A stretch of 64,000 bases of DNA from Prorocentrum cordatum (GCA_963575745.1 CAUYUJ010017837.1:1492690-1556689); one strand, 5' to 3'; numbered from the stretch's first letter, positions 21,120 through 32,350 are shown. A program made the numbers and translations. The notes: a model not told the origin generated them from the letters alone.

Positions 21120-24016
21120 TCATATCCCTGAAACCACAGACGCACTCGCGCAAGTCACTGCCGTGCGCTTGTTTACATCCAAACGGCCCTGAAGCTCGAG
21201 CAGCGCAAACGATCGTCGGTTGTAGGTTAGGCGATGGGAATAGATAGCGATGTCCCTGAGCAACGTCCCAAGAGTCTCATCCAAAAAGTTGTTGTAATTG
21301 AGGGCACTGCGATGCAGCCCAAAATCTGAGCGAGTGTCACTGGAAAACGCCAGCCGGTGTTTGTGGTTCCCGCGCGAGGTCGGGATGCGGACCAGCATAA
21401 CTCCCCAATTGAGCAAGGATGCAAGGTTGCGCGGCGGCCCTCCAACTGTAAATATTGCCCCCGCCGGTTCCAAATGGCCCTCCATCCCCATCGGCGTCAA
21501 ACCCCATCCACCTCTTCATCCTTATCATCCTCATAATACTCAATCGTCATCCGCATCAGCATGCGGCTCGTGCTTCTATGCGTTCGACATCGCCGTTACG
21601 CCGACCATATGGCTTCATCCCACATCCGCTCCATCATCCTCCTCCTTCATCCGCATCATCCGTGTTCTCCTCGTCATCGTGCGCATCCCCCTCATCGTCT
21701 TACTCCTCCGCCTCCGCCTCCGCCTCAACGTCCTTCTCGCCAGTCTCCTCGCCCTCTCCTCCTCATCGTGTCTGACTATCCGTTTCCACGTTGCCCGATT
21801 GGGGAATGCACCGTCGATGCGTCGGCTATCACATCGCAATCGATGCATCGTCGATGCGTCGATCTCGCATCGAACGGCCCGAGCAAGACCAGACGCGCCT
21901 GGTCGCATCCAGACGCAGTCGCCTCGCCTGCCCCCATCTGTCGCTGGTTCGACTCCCCCCGCAGGCGGGCGCTGGCGCCCCCCGCGGCCGGCGGCGCGGC
22001 CGCCGCCCAGCTCGCCGCTGCGGTGGGCAGGCCACTTGGAGCGGGCGCGGAGAGGGGGCAGGGGTCCCCAGCGTCAAGTGGGCGAAGAGGCGGTGTTTGG
22101 GGATGAACCATATGCCGCTGAGCTTGCGCGAGGCGAGGTGGAGGTGCACGCACTGAACCATCTCTTTAAACTGCACTGGGGTAGGGATCACGCCGATGGC
22201 ACGCATGAGCTCCATATATCTAAGCAGCGCGTTGCCTGCGTTAAGCAGGGGGAACCAGAATTTCGCCACGCCTCCGTATTTTACCAACGTGTCCACCGAG
22301 AACTTCACAAACATTCCAGATTCCCTCCAGGATGGCGTGGAAACGTGACGCTGTATCCCCTCCGATCTCCAATCATGTTTGATCTGATGCGATTAATAGT
22401 ACACGACGCATAATATGGGTTATCTTTTTTCCTTTCCAATCTTTGAGTTCGTTCGTCCGATGGTTCACCCCTGTATTCGCGATGTCATCGACGGTCCCCC
22501 GAGTATCCCACGGGCTGTACATAATTATCCTCCACAACGATGCGCTGGAAAAGCGCATCGCTGGCCCCAGGTATAAGCAATGTAGACTATATATTGCAAG
22601 AGTGCGCGTCGGCGATGTCCGGAGAACTTCAGCATCGAATAATGGGCACCTATCCAATATTGCCCCCACGGATGCGCCGTCATCTGCGCCGACGACGACG
22701 ACGACGACGATGGCGACGACGACATCGCGCGCATCCAAAGAAGCAAAATCGGATCCTGTGCACAACTGCATCGAGCGGCAAAGACGATGGCCCGCACCGT
22801 GGCCTCCACAAGGTTACAGTCGCAGGGAGACTGATCGTATCCAGCAGAGCATTGTCCACCAGACGCGGGGCGGGGTCTAATCGGTCTCCAGGACGAAGTT
22901 GGACATCGCCCACCATTACTGTATCAATGACTGTTCGACCACGATTATTCCCCCCCCCCCCCCCCCCCTTTTAGCCAGTCCATCGGTCGCATCAACCGTT
23001 GACGAGTACCCTCAGTCTCTACGGTCACATCGATCTCACATGCCTTGCAGTGTGCCTCGTCGAAAAAATCGCGCAGCTCGTCTGCATTGCAGTGGCAAAA
23101 TCCGCAAGGGTTGTGATGGGTTCCGCACGACGCAAGGCCGAGGCTCTTAGCGTGCTCCATTAGGTCCCCTTTGATCCGTACCAGCACCGACCGTGTTGCT
23201 AATTCCCGCTGCACTGAATACTCTGACCCCTCACCCCAGTCGGATCCGTCATGGCGGGCGAGTGGCGTCTTCTTATATGCCATCGCGCGTAACATCCATT
23301 GTAAACATAACAATAGAGGATACAGAGTGTCCCAACCTCTACACCCGCACAGGCATGCGTCTGAATTACGCAACGATGTTGAGGTGGCGCTTGCCACTGA
23401 CGAGGATGATCAACCATAAACCTAATGCTGAATCCCAACGTCCCGCCGCCTGGCTGATATGCCGGAGCCCATGTAGATACATTCCGATAGGTAATGGCAA
23501 TATTTCCCCCTCAGCTAGGGCGTTGATCACGATGGGATGGTCTCTCTATGCAGGCGCATCTAGAATGCATATGTTCCTGTCAGCAGGGTCTCTCAAGAGG
23601 GTCTCGAGTATTGCTGGGTTGCTTAGGAACTCCGCATCTATTGCTTGCCGCGCATATTTCATGGGTGTCTTTGCAGTCGTCCGAATCGGGAAATAGTGCA
23701 CAATTGCAGGGGTATCGACGTCATATACTGGCCTGGTGTCGGGGGGGGGCAAATCCAAACGTTTTTGGTAAGATCCATATGGTTTCCCAGGAGGCGACCG
23801 ATATAGATCCCAAGCTGCCCCCTTCATACCCGCCAGCTTGCAAAAGTGGCACGCGGCACAGAACTGCTGAGCTGATATCTTGCATGAGGCGCACCATGCT
23901 AGAAGTAGCCTCATCAGCTCGGCACCAGCTTCACGCTGCTGTGGATTCGCGGTTGGAGCCCATCGCCTCGGGCCGCGCGGCGCCCGATTGGCGCCTCCCC
24001 CGCCGCCGCGAGGCAT
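21120..24016 (-). pseudogene. Decayed transposase-like family gene
   Basis: Minus strand. 24016-23549 encodes AELMRLLLAWCASCKISAQQ, FCAACHFCKLAGMKG, RLDLPPPDTRPVYDV and ends LDAPA. An in-frame TAG (23548-23546) follows, after which the same frame continues RDHPIVINALAEGEILPLPI and HISQAAGRWDSALGLW to a TAA at 23368. The next segment (to 22945) is in another frame: CLCGCRGWDTLYPLLLCLQW, SVLVRIKGDLMEHAKSLGL, NPCGFCHC. It stops at a 19-C run (22950-22968). Further pieces are LVDNALLDTISLPATV (about 22850), LAIYSLHCLYLGPAMRF (about 22580), SGIWFIPKHRLFAHLT (about 22090), and YNNFLDETLGTLLRD with RRSFALLELQGRL (about 21290-21170). The order matches the plus-strand gene at 8557-11075. At least one stop and two frameshifts support a pseudogene. 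Confidence 0.6.
22950..22968. repeat. Poly-C run of 19
   Basis: Uninterrupted C19 in the decayed transposase-like gene, at a frame break. Confidence 0.95.
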
Positions 24017-24029
24017 AGCTAGCTCAGAT

Positions 24030-24413
24030 TTAGCCCCTGAGCAAGAACGGCTGCACGAATGGTTTTGATGGCACCCCCGATGGCCCCCGAGACGCGGAGA
24101 TCCGAGGCGATGCGTTCCAACCGCGAATCACCCCGATATCTACGAGCGCCACGCACTCGAACACCCCGAGTGAGTCTGCCCTCGCTCTGAACCCAGCGCC
24201 GAATGCCAGGCGATGCGAGGGCGCTGAGAAGTTCGCGCCGTGAACCACCACGGACGATTGAGAGGGCCGCGCCCTGCTGGCGGCCCCTCTCGCGGGCACT
24301 AACCCATCTGGCCGTCGAATTTTCTGTCGGCGAGCATCAGAGCGCGCACTGACTGGGATATCGAAGAGTGGGACGAGTGAGAGATGACGTGGATGTGGAG
24401 GCCAGCCCTTCAC
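24030..24413 (-). other. Possible 5' exon upstream of the transposase-like copy
   Basis: A minus-strand frame of 127 codons encodes HRLAFGAGFRARADSLGVFE and CVALVDIGVIRGWNASPRIS. The composition is protein-like. It could be the 5' part of the decayed gene downstream, or unrelated. Confidence 0.3.
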
Positions 24414-24414
24414 A

Positions 24415-25060
24415 CTCCCCCCCCCCCCTCCTCCGCCCCCCCCCCCTCCTTTTCCCCATCCTTTCTTCCGAGGAGCTTGCCCTCATCCCCCATCATCCTC
24501 GCCCCGCTCCACCTCATCCTGCTCGCCCTCAACTTTATCGCCCTCATCTTCGCCATCATCGCCATCGCCATTAGCGCGGCCACCATCATCAACATCACCG
24601 CCACCAACACCACCATCAGAATGATCACCATCGCCATCGGCATCGGCATTGGCATCATCTTCATCAACGTCGTCATCATCGGTATCGTCATTGTCATCAT
24701 CAAAATCACCATCATCATCGTCTTCGCTATAACCGTAGTACTACGCATACTCATCAACACCAGCATCATCATCACCACCACCGTCATCATCAGCATCATC
24801 GGTATCCTCTCACTTCTCATCATGGCCCCACCACCTCCACCAACTTGATCATGAGCACCACCATCGTCGTCGTCGTCGTCGTTGTCGCCGTCGTCATCGT
24901 CACCACCAATCATCACTATCAAGATCATCATCGTCATCCTCGTCACCGTCATCATCGTCCTCGTCGTCGTCATCATCGCACTCGCAATCATGTGTTGCCA
25001 TCGTCGACGTCATCATCAGTTCCACCATCAACATCATCATCCTCATCTACATCCTTCTCC
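24415..25060. repeat. C runs and degenerate ATC/CATCACCATC array
   Basis: C-rich start (24418-24460), then about 580 bases of ATC-based triplets with many substitutions, giving Ile/Val or Met frames. No gene. Confidence 0.85.
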
Positions 25061-25600
25061 ACACCACACCTACGCAGAGACTCGTGGAGTAGAGGCGAGA
25101 TCGTGCATCGGCCTGGCAGCACAAAGCGCTGCTGGATTGCCCGTCAGGGCCGGTAAAACACCGGCGGATCGGCAAAATCGCACATTTCCTGGGTCGGTCG
25201 TTTTCGACGGTACATTCGATGCATCATAGATGCATCGAAACCGCTGTTTCGACGGTGTTTCGACGGAAGGTTATGTGTCCGGAGAAGCCCATAGGGCATG
25301 TTTCAACGGTGCTTCAAGGGTACTTCGACGATAGGTTTCGACGGTAGCTTCGACGCGTCATAGATGCGTCGAAAATGGGTTTTCCCAGCAGCGAAACCAT
25401 AAAAACACATACAAGCTCAGGATTATATGTTTCCGTTTCAATTCGCGGCCGATCCGAGCCGGAGCGCGACGTGAAATCACATCGAGCTCAGCGCCTTATC
25501 GCGCGCCCCCTTGGCGCCGAGAAGCATCCGCGTGGACGACTGCGCGCCCTCGCGAGGGAGGTGGCGGTCGCAGCGAGGACGCCATGACATAGAGAGATAG
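25061..25600. other. Spacer with TTCGATGC palindromes; possible short minus exon
   Basis: Minus-strand RFVLPGRCTISPLLHESLRR (about 25130-25070) reads like coding sequence but is isolated. Two palindromes, at 25210-25234 and 25350-25374, lie here, and TTTCGACGGT recurs several times between them. Confidence 0.4.
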
Positions 25601-26090
25601 ATTGCGAGACAGAGCGAGAGAGCGAGAAACAGAGATAGAGAGATGGAGAGGAAGTGAACGATATAGGGGGTCGGAGGGCCGGATGGGCGGAGGGGGTGAT
25701 ATGGCGAGAGGGCGAAGGTAATGGGGGAGAGATTGACAGTACGTGATAAGATACATCGAGCGAGGGGAGGTTTGATAAGGGAGAGAGAGAGAGAGAGAGA
25801 GAGATATGGAAGGGTAAAATGGATGGAGTGAGAGAGTGAGATACAAATAATGAGCGAGCTCGAAGGGAGAGATGAAGAGAGGGAGAGAGGGAGCGGGGGG
25901 GGGGCGAGGAGGAGAACGAGGGGGATGAGTACGACAAGGAGGGCGAGGGGGAGGAGGAGGGGGAGGGGGGCGACGAGGAGGGGGGGAGGGAGATGATGAT
26001 GATGATGAGGATGAGGATGGTGATGATGACGATGAGGATGATGACGAGGGCGAGGCGGGCGAGGAGGAGGAGAAGGAGGAGGAAACTATA
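25601..26090. repeat. GAGA and GAGGAG purine tract
   Basis: GAGAGAGA and AGAGCGAGA words at 25590-25890, then GAGGAGGG, GATGATGAT and GAGGAG to 26080. It lies 3' of the last supported exon of the minus-strand gene and may be its next intron. Confidence 0.85.
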
Positions 26091-26093
26091 GTC

Positions 26094-28109
26094 CTTCAGC
26101 GGCATGGTGAGGCCCTTCAGAGCCTGCGTGCAGGCGTGGAACTCCTCAGTCTTGAGTTCCCTCTTCAGCTTCATGATGTCGCGGTGCAGGATCATCTGCA
26201 GCGACGGCTCGCGGGCAACCCTGTTCGCGATGATGTCCATCGCCTGGCAGACATGCGCGTAACTATCGTATCGCCCCTCCTCGTGGTGTCGTTACTTCCC
26301 TCACTAGTCCACCGCCATCTTCCTCGTGCGATATTTGGTTCCCTCACTCCTCGTACTACGTCTGATCCTCCGCCTCTCCCTCCCTGTCCTCCCCCCCTCA
26401 TCATCATCATAATCTTCATCGTCCCCCCTAGTCTTTCTCCTCCTCCGCCTCCCCCCCCTCATTCCCTTTGTCTGTCTCACCTCCTCCTCCCCCTCCTCAC
26501 CCCCCAGCGCTCATCCTCGCACCCCCCCCCCCCCCCCCCCCCCCCTCATCTTTCTCATCGTGCCCCCTCCCCTCGCCGTCATTTACCTCCCCGAGTCACC
26601 GCGTTGAGCTTGGCCGGGCCCTTGCTGCCCCTCGCGAACTCCCAGCCGCTGTCCTCGCCGACGGTGTTGAGCAGGGTCTGGCCCGCTGCCATGGCCGATG
26701 AATACAACGCAAGCTGGCTCTTGGAGTCCTTGATCACGGACTTCTCCTCCTCAGTGGGGCCCGCCCTTGCCTTTGCGGCTGGCGGCTGATCGCCATCCCC
26801 CGCTGCGGCTGCGCGCTTCTTCTCCTTCGTCGCCGCGGGCGCATCGCCTCCACCGCCAGCAGCGCCGCCCCCTGCCTCGGGCCCCGCGGGCGCGGCCGCC
26901 GCCGCCTGCTCGGGCGCGCGCGCGGCCGCCTGCGCCTCGGCTGCGGGCGCGGCGGGCGCGCCCGTTGGGGGCGCCCGCGGCGCCGCCTCCACCTTCGCCA
27001 AGTGCTGCTTCAGCGCCCCTGGCGTGTCCGGCGCAGCACTGGGGCCCCCGCCGACGCCGCCCTCCGTAGAGCTCGGGGCCGACGCCTCCTGCTGTAGGCC
27101 CTTCAGAACGAACGAGGCCGCGTAGTCCGCCGAGATCTGCGCCACCGCCAGCTTCTGCTGCGCGTCGTCGGCCTGCGCCTCCGCCGTCATCACCTCCTTG
27201 TTGTGCCACTTCTCGTGGGTCTCCCAGGCCTCCTCGAACTCCTCCTCGATGCTCTCCTCTCCGTAGAGACAGCGGATGGTCTCCGTCATCCCGCGACGCT
27301 TCACCCACGGGTGGCCCGTCCTGAGGCATTTCTGAAAATACCTGGTCGCGCTGGCCCATCCTGAAGGCCCGCCCCCCTCCTTCCACGCAACTCTGGCGAT
27401 GGGCATGTACTTCGCTTTGTTGAGGAGCCTCTTCACGAAGGTCTGCCGCTTCACTTTGACCTTCGAGAACTTGGCGTGCTCGTCGATGGCCCACTGCTTC
27501 CTGAACGCCTCCTTTTGCTTGGGGCCGTCGCACTTGTCGTAGTCGATCTTGAGCTGCACTGGATTTCCATCTTTGCCGGTTGCATTCACCACCCTGCGCC
27601 AGCACCCGCCAATTGGGCTTCCTTTTGTTGCTGCCGTCTTCACCGCGAAACCCGTCTTGGCAATCTCGTCCCAGAACTTTTTCTCGTTCAGCATGAAGTC
27701 CGATGGCGGCGCCACCTCCTCGTCATCTTCGTCGTCGGGCTCGGGGTGGCCCATGCCCGCGGCCTTCTGCATCTCCCTGAGGTCCTGCATGGCGCCGCCG
27801 TTGTTCAGCTCGACGAGCAGGCCCTCGACTGTCAGCCCCGACGGTTCCTTCCCCATGCTGCTCAGCTCCTTGAGGATCTTCCGCTGCAACGTCGGCAAGG
27901 AAGCCGCTGCCCTGTAGGACACATCGATATAAGAATGAGGAGGGGGGGGGGAGGTGGAGGAAGATGCGACGACGACGACGACGACGACGGCGCCGACGAG
28001 GAGCTGAGGCAGGAGGATCGTGGGGATCATCACGGCTTTGTGTCTCAATAGTCATGTGAAACCCGAGGAGGTGGAGGAGGAGGAGGAGGGTGGGAATGGG
28101 GGGCGCGAA

Positions 28110-28146
<37 letters not shown>

Positions 28147-28147
28147 A

Positions 28148-28217
<70 letters not shown>

Positions 28218-28931
28218 TTCGGGCGAGCCGGAGCCTCTGGGCACCCTTGGGAGGCGTCTCGAACGGCTTCGAGCCCCCGCGCGGCAGGCCGAGCGAGAAG
28301 GAGTCGGCTGGCGGGGACCAGGGGCCGTCGCTGGAGGCCGCGACGCCCGGCGGGGGGGGCAGCGCGGCGCGGGGGCAGTACAGGAGGGTGTCTTGGGTGC
28401 TCATCTCGATGATCTTGGCCTGCTGGTCCATGATGCGTCGGTTCTGAAAAAGGGCCATCGATTCAGACTTCGACGCGTCGTCGATGCATCGCCGATTCAG
28501 ACTTCGATGCATCGTCGACGCATCGAATGCCCGTCGATATTTCAATGGATGATGAGGAGAACGAGGCGGAAGATGAAGCGGGGGATGGATGATGACGGGG
28601 GATGGGGATGAGGAGCATGAGCAGGAGAAGGAGGAGGAGGAAGAGGAGGAGGGGGAGGGGGGAGGGGGGTGGAGGAGGAGGGCGACGACGACGAGCACGA
28701 GCGGGCGGATCGCGGGGGATTATTGGTAGGATGAGGAGGATGAGGAAGATGAGGAGGAGGAAAGGAGGAGGAAGAGGAGGGGGACGGAGGATAATACGAA
28801 TATTGATTTACACTGGTCTCCCCCATCTCCTTGTCGCGCCACTTCTGGCTGAGCGCCATCGCCTCCCGCAGCTCGGCGTCGCCCGCGTCGCCGAAGTCCT
28901 CGTCGGGCGGGCGCCGCCGTCGTCCACCCCC
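26094..28931 (-). CDS. Minus-strand multi-exon gene of unknown function (partial at both ends)
   Basis: Proposed exons, 5' to 3': 28931-28830 (DEDFGDAGDAELREAMALSQ, KWRDK), 28443-28235 (NRRIMDQQAKIIEMSTQDTL, PKGAQR), 27911-about 26587 and 26279-26094. The junctions AAG|GAGATG to CAG|AAC (phase 0) and CAGAG|GCTCC to CAG|G (phase 2) give continuous sense and use GA and GC donors. The long exon encodes SLPTLQRKILKELSSMGKEP, FWDEIAKTGFAVKTAATKGS, DYDKCDGPKQKEAFRKQWAI, a W-K-E-G-G-G-P-S-G-W segment, then an Ala/Pro linker and a basic KEKKRAAAA segment. The last exon is helical: ANRVAREPSLQMILHRDIMK, LKRELKTEEFHACTQALKGL. The exon 3 donor is uncertain: GAG|GTAAAT at 26586 looks good but its phase does not fit. 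The layout resembles the plus-strand gene at 4434-8016. No enzymatic motif was seen. Confidence 0.6.
26380..26570. repeat. Intronic CTC/CCCCTC tract with C22 run
   Basis: CTCCTCCGCCTCCCCC and ATCATCATC words, ending in a long C run near 26521-26545, between two exons of the minus-strand gene. Confidence 0.8.
28075..28225. repeat. Intronic GAC array
   Basis: GACGACGAC repeats (GTC on the sense strand) between exons 2 and 3 of the minus-strand gene. Confidence 0.9.
28450..28829. repeat. Intron 1 of the minus gene: palindromes plus GAGGAG tract
   Basis: TTCGACGCGTC/TTCGATGCATCG palindromic words at 28467-28530, then GAGGAG at 28620-28790. Confidence 0.8.
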
Positions 28932-29351
28932 CTACGGGCCATCATGCAAATCTACGCCCGGTCGGTCCAACCGCGCACACGCACTCACGATGTACACGCA
29001 TGCGTATCTGCATGCATAAACATACACATGTGTGGTGCAAACATCCATGTATCCGCCCTCCTCCTCCCCCTCATCCCCCCCATCTTCCCCCCCTCCTCTT
29101 CCTCGCCCCCCCGCCCCCCCGTCTCGTCTTCAATGGTAGGATTACTCTCCAGAGTTCAGCCCTCCTCAACCTCGTCCTCATCCGTGTTCCGAGCGCGTCG
29201 TCACCGCTGATGCATCGCCAACCCATCTACGACGCGCAATCGACGCATCGACGTCGCATCGATGTCTCACCCCGCGCCACCGCATGGTGCGACTGGAACA
29301 CCCCCATGCTGAACTGACTGAGCGGGTTCTTACTGCTGCCATATGGCGGTG

Positions 29352-29397
<46 letters not shown>

Positions 29398-29511
29398 GAC
29401 GAGCCGCTACTCTCGTCGATACCCTATGTTGTTTCAAACCGTCTCACCACGGCACCTCCACTAGTTCACAGCCGCATTCGGCTGCCCGCAATAGTTTGAA
29501 CTACTCTCTCT
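28932..29511. other. Spacer with TA repeat and CGATGCATCG words
   Basis: TA repeat at 29356-29394, C-rich tract at 29055-29130, and palindromic GATGCATCG/GCATCGATG words at 29208-29265. No gene was recognised. Confidence 0.6.
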
Positions 29512-30083
29512 CTAACCAGCCCACGGGGAATTTGACGGTTCCCAGGATGCGTCCTTATCGGCGTCGCCGTCGTCCAAGATCTCGACCGAAACCGAGGGGC
29601 CCTTCTGCTCGGCGGGCGCCACCTCCTCCTCGCCCCCCGCGAACTCGCGCCGCGCGCACGTGCCCCGCGAGCCTGTCGAGAGAGGTGGATGATCATCCCT
29701 CTGCGGCTGCGCCGCGTCGAGCTGCAGCGGCGCCATGTCGCCAGGCGGCGCCGCGGGCGCGGGCATCTCCTCGCGGGCGGGCGCCGCGACCTCGGCGGGC
29801 GCGGAGGCGGGCCCAGCGCCGCCGATAGCCCCCCCCCCCCGCGGCGGGCCCCACGCCGTCGGCGGGCTGCGCCGCTTCGGCGGCGGCGTGCTCGCCCGAC
29901 GCCGCGGGCTCCGAGCTGGCGACGGCGGCCTTGGGCGAGCTGTCGACCGTCACCGGCATCGGCTCGAGGTCAAAGTCTCTGCGAGATCTGCGACGCCTCC
30001 TCGCGGGCCGTCTGCGACGCCCCATCGCAGACCGTCTGCGTCGCAACGTCGTCGGCGTCAGGCGTCTCGCGCTGGGTGGCCAT
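29512..30083 (-). CDS. Small acidic/Ala-rich protein, frame-broken (hypothetical)
   Basis: ATG at 30083 begins MATQRETPDADDVATQTVCD and runs to a TGA near 29970. A second frame continues DFDLEPMPVTVDSSPKAAVA and EPAASGEHAAAEAAQPADGV. After the G/C run at about 29830-29840 a third frame continues EVAAPAREEMPAPAAPPGDM and VSVEILDDGDADKDASWEPS to a TAG at 29512. If the two breaks are indels (one at a homopolymer), this is one ORF of about 190 residues. It may be the last exon of a longer minus-strand gene. No domain. Confidence 0.4.
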
Positions 30084-30922
30084 GGCTGCAGCAGACACCC
30101 TAAAGAAGGCCACGCCGAGTGGCGTTGCCCACGGGCGCTTGGGCAAGCAGGTCTCCGCTGGCCACTCAACTCTACTTGGCATGTCACGGCTGCTCCGATG
30201 TTAGAGTGGCGATTGTTACTCTAGCAACGATTCCGCTCGAGACATCCTACGGCGAGCGCGTCGCCATCAGGTATGCTGTCATTGCTTCCTCCGCTCTTCC
30301 TCCGTCCGCCGTCATTCCGCCGTCGTCGCGCGAGGCCTCGTGGGGCCGCTGTCCGAGCGGCCGCTGCCCGAGCAGATGGTGGCCGCTGGTGGGCGGGGGC
30401 GAGGGGGTGCCACTGCGCCCAGAGGAACTGCGAGGCGACGAGGCCGGGCATGACAGAGGCGGGAAGACTAGCGAGGCGAGGAGGAGCGCCATTGGGCACG
30501 CAGGGAAAGAGATGAGGAGGAGGAGGAGGAGGACGAGGAAGAGGAAGATGAGGACGAGGACGAAGGAGGAGGAGGATGGGGGGATGATGAGGAGGAGGAT
30601 GAGGAGAAGGAATACCCGATGGGGAGTAGAATGGCGAGCAGGGGACGCATGTTGGAAAACGCGTCCGGACATGATAATGCCGCGTCGTTGTTGTGGCGAT
30701 GCACGGCGAACGCGTCCATCACACGTCGAAGATGCATCGGCTCTGGCCCCGAGTGTCCCCAGAACGTGACCACCCCCCCGTAATCGTCGGCGTCGGCGTC
30801 GTCGTCGTCGTTGTCGTCCTCCTCGCCCTCGTCCTCGGCCTTCGTCCTCGTCGCCGTCGTCGGTCGTCGTCGTCGTCGTTGTCGCCGTCGTCGTCCGACG
30901 CCGCCGCCGCCGCCGCCGCCGT

Positions 30923-30956
<34 letters not shown>

Positions 30957-31109
30957 GTCGTCGTCGTCGTCTTCGTCGTCATCTTGCCGTCTTGCCCGTT
31001 CTCTGCTCTCATTTCCCAATTCCCCCTCCCGCTCCCGCCTTCATTGTTCTGTGTGCCCCTCTCTCCTCCCTCCCCCACCTCCTCGTTTCCCCCCCCTCCT
31101 CCTCCTCCT
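30084..31109. repeat. Spacer with GAGGAG (30510-30610) and GTC (30785-30985) arrays
   Basis: At 30119-30270 a plus-strand frame (TQLYLACHGCSDVRVAIVTL) looks protein-like and is followed by ATCAG|GTATGC, a plausible plus-strand donor. This is isolated against the minus-strand trend and is not called as a gene. The rest is triplet repeats. Confidence 0.5.
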
Positions 31110-31251
31110 CCTCGGACGACGAGGTACCGGGAGCAGCTGCCTCGCGCGCCAGTGGAAGGTCATCAGACGCAGCTTCATCCAGCTGGGTCTGCACGCGTTC
31201 AACCAGCGTGTCTGCGCCAGCAGGGCCATCCAGAAGTTGCGCTTGCCAGGC
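31110..31251 (-). CDS. Candidate internal exon (minus strand)
   Basis: After the acceptor CTCCTCCAG the frame reads AWQAQLLDGPAGADTLVERV then QTQLDEAASDDLPLAREAAA and ends in a Ser/Glu run. The amphipathic composition and clean acceptor support an exon. The downstream boundary is lost in GAG/CTC repeats. It is probably part of the same transcript as the exon at 31824-31960, but this is not proven. Confidence 0.45.
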
Positions 31252-31309
31252 CTGGAGGAGACGCGCGAATCAGTTCAGGGATTCAGCGCGGGTGCGAAAC
31301 TAAAAACAA

Positions 31310-31545
31310 CGAGGAGCTGGCAGGACAGGAGGAGGAGGAGGGGGAGGGAGAGGAGGGGGGGAAAGAGGGGGGGGAAGGGGGAAGGAGGAGGAGGGGGAGG
31401 GGGAGGAGGAGGAGGGGGAGTACCAGAGAGGAGGAGGGCGGAGGAGGAGGAGAAGAAGGAGGGAACGGAGGGGGCAGGAGGAGGAGGAGGCGGGGGAGGA
31501 GGATGAGGAGGAGAAGCAAGAGGAGCAGGATGGGGGAGGGTTAGC
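31310..31545. repeat. GAGGAG/GGGGAGG tract
   Basis: Purine tract between two candidate minus-strand exons, so CCTCC on the sense strand. Confidence 0.9.
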
Positions 31546-31823
31546 CCGCAGTCCTGGTGACCATCTGGGGCAGAAGCTGGAGCCGCCGCGTCCGCTGGTG
31601 CAGCCTAGCGAGCGGGCGGACCCTCCTCGCTAGTGCATCCATCCTCTCTCCCCTCATTCACTGCGATCCTTCGCCTCCCTCCTCCTGGTCCTCCTGATCC
31701 CCTTGCTCCTCATCCTCGTCCTCATCCGCATCCTCATCCCCCCCCTCCTCCTCCTCCTCGTCTGTCCCCCACCCCCGTCCTCCATCCATGATCCTCTGTC
31801 CTCCATCCATGACCCTTCCTTAC
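31546..31823. other. Candidate intron sequence with CTC/CATCC words
   Basis: The region between the GT donor at 31823 and the purine tract. It contains the direct repeat CCTCCATCCATGA (twice, near 31780 and 31800). No coding signal. Confidence 0.4.
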
Positions 31824-31960
31824 CTCAGTCCCCTCATAATCTTCCTTCTCCTCGTCAGTGGCTCCGCCGCTGGTCACTGCCGAGATCTCGTCGACCGAGT
31901 CGACGCTGACCTGGACCTCGACGACCGAGCCGATGGGGGCGTCCTGGCGCCAGCGCAAGG
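31824..31960 (-). CDS. Candidate internal exon (minus strand) with canonical GT donor
   Basis: The frame reads RWRQDAPIGSVVEVQVSVDS, VDEISAVTSGGATDEEKEDY, EGTE and then GAG|GTAAGG, the clearest canonical donor in the window. The upstream boundary is obscured by a G9/C9 run at about 31963-31971. It probably belongs to the gene upstream (32.3-34.3 kb), but the join is not established. Confidence 0.45.
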
Positions 31961-32350
31961 GCGGGGGGGGGCACGGGGCGCGGGTTCAGCACAGCCTCTA
32001 GAGGATCGGTAACCAGATAGAGGCAGAGGCACCAGCCAAAATCACGAAGAGGCCTCGGGGACTGCGAGAGTAGCCGAAGGCCCAGGAGAGGAGCAGGACA
32101 TTGCACTTCATGGAAGGAAGATGGCTCCGATCAGTGACGCATTGCACGGCAGGTGGAAGGAGATGAGAGCGCACGATGGGGCGAGGAAAGAGCGAACGCG
32201 AGAAAGAGGGAGGGAGGGAGATAGAGAGAAGAGTGTGAGGGGGGGGAAGGAAGGAGGGTGATTATTTCAGGAGGCGGTGGGCGATCGAGGGAGATCCCCC
32301 CCCCCTCTCCCCCTCCTCGTCCGTTTCCTCATCTTCGTCCTCTCCTGCCT
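31961..32350. other. Spacer or intron, no gene assigned
   Basis: Contains a 37-codon minus ORF at 32111-31998 with a hydrophobic core (GLFVILAGASASIW) that could be chance, a GA-rich tract (32180-32260) and a C-rich tract. Nothing firm. Confidence 0.4.

Larger units (their letters stand above)
19511..21153 (-). pseudogene. Decayed copy of the methylase-like family
   Basis: Minus strand, 5' end at 21153. Segment 1 (21153-20776) has VREVDRIMSLGPLRDLAFLE, RYSGDAGISAQVVSIGAQGF and then a stop. A middle segment around 20780-20620 (SRHLAPQCSAWWSGC) sits where the family has a PPC-containing stretch. Next come repeats and a 38-base C run. The last part (about 19990-19511) has TVEQPFNSMFF, then after a frame change GARRVHAYLGAFGADSVKPL, EVWGNGS and finally SYPLELCRAVALAIEHRMTE. 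The frame change falls at or near the A5 run at 19901-19905. The order FSG-like, PPC-like, E-Q-P, G-x-F-G/KPL, Y-P-x-x-L-C matches the family of the 2-502 gene. The FSG/PPC/ENP-like order recalls cytosine-C5 methylases but key residues are not conserved. Intervening introns cannot be excluded. Confidence 0.5.
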
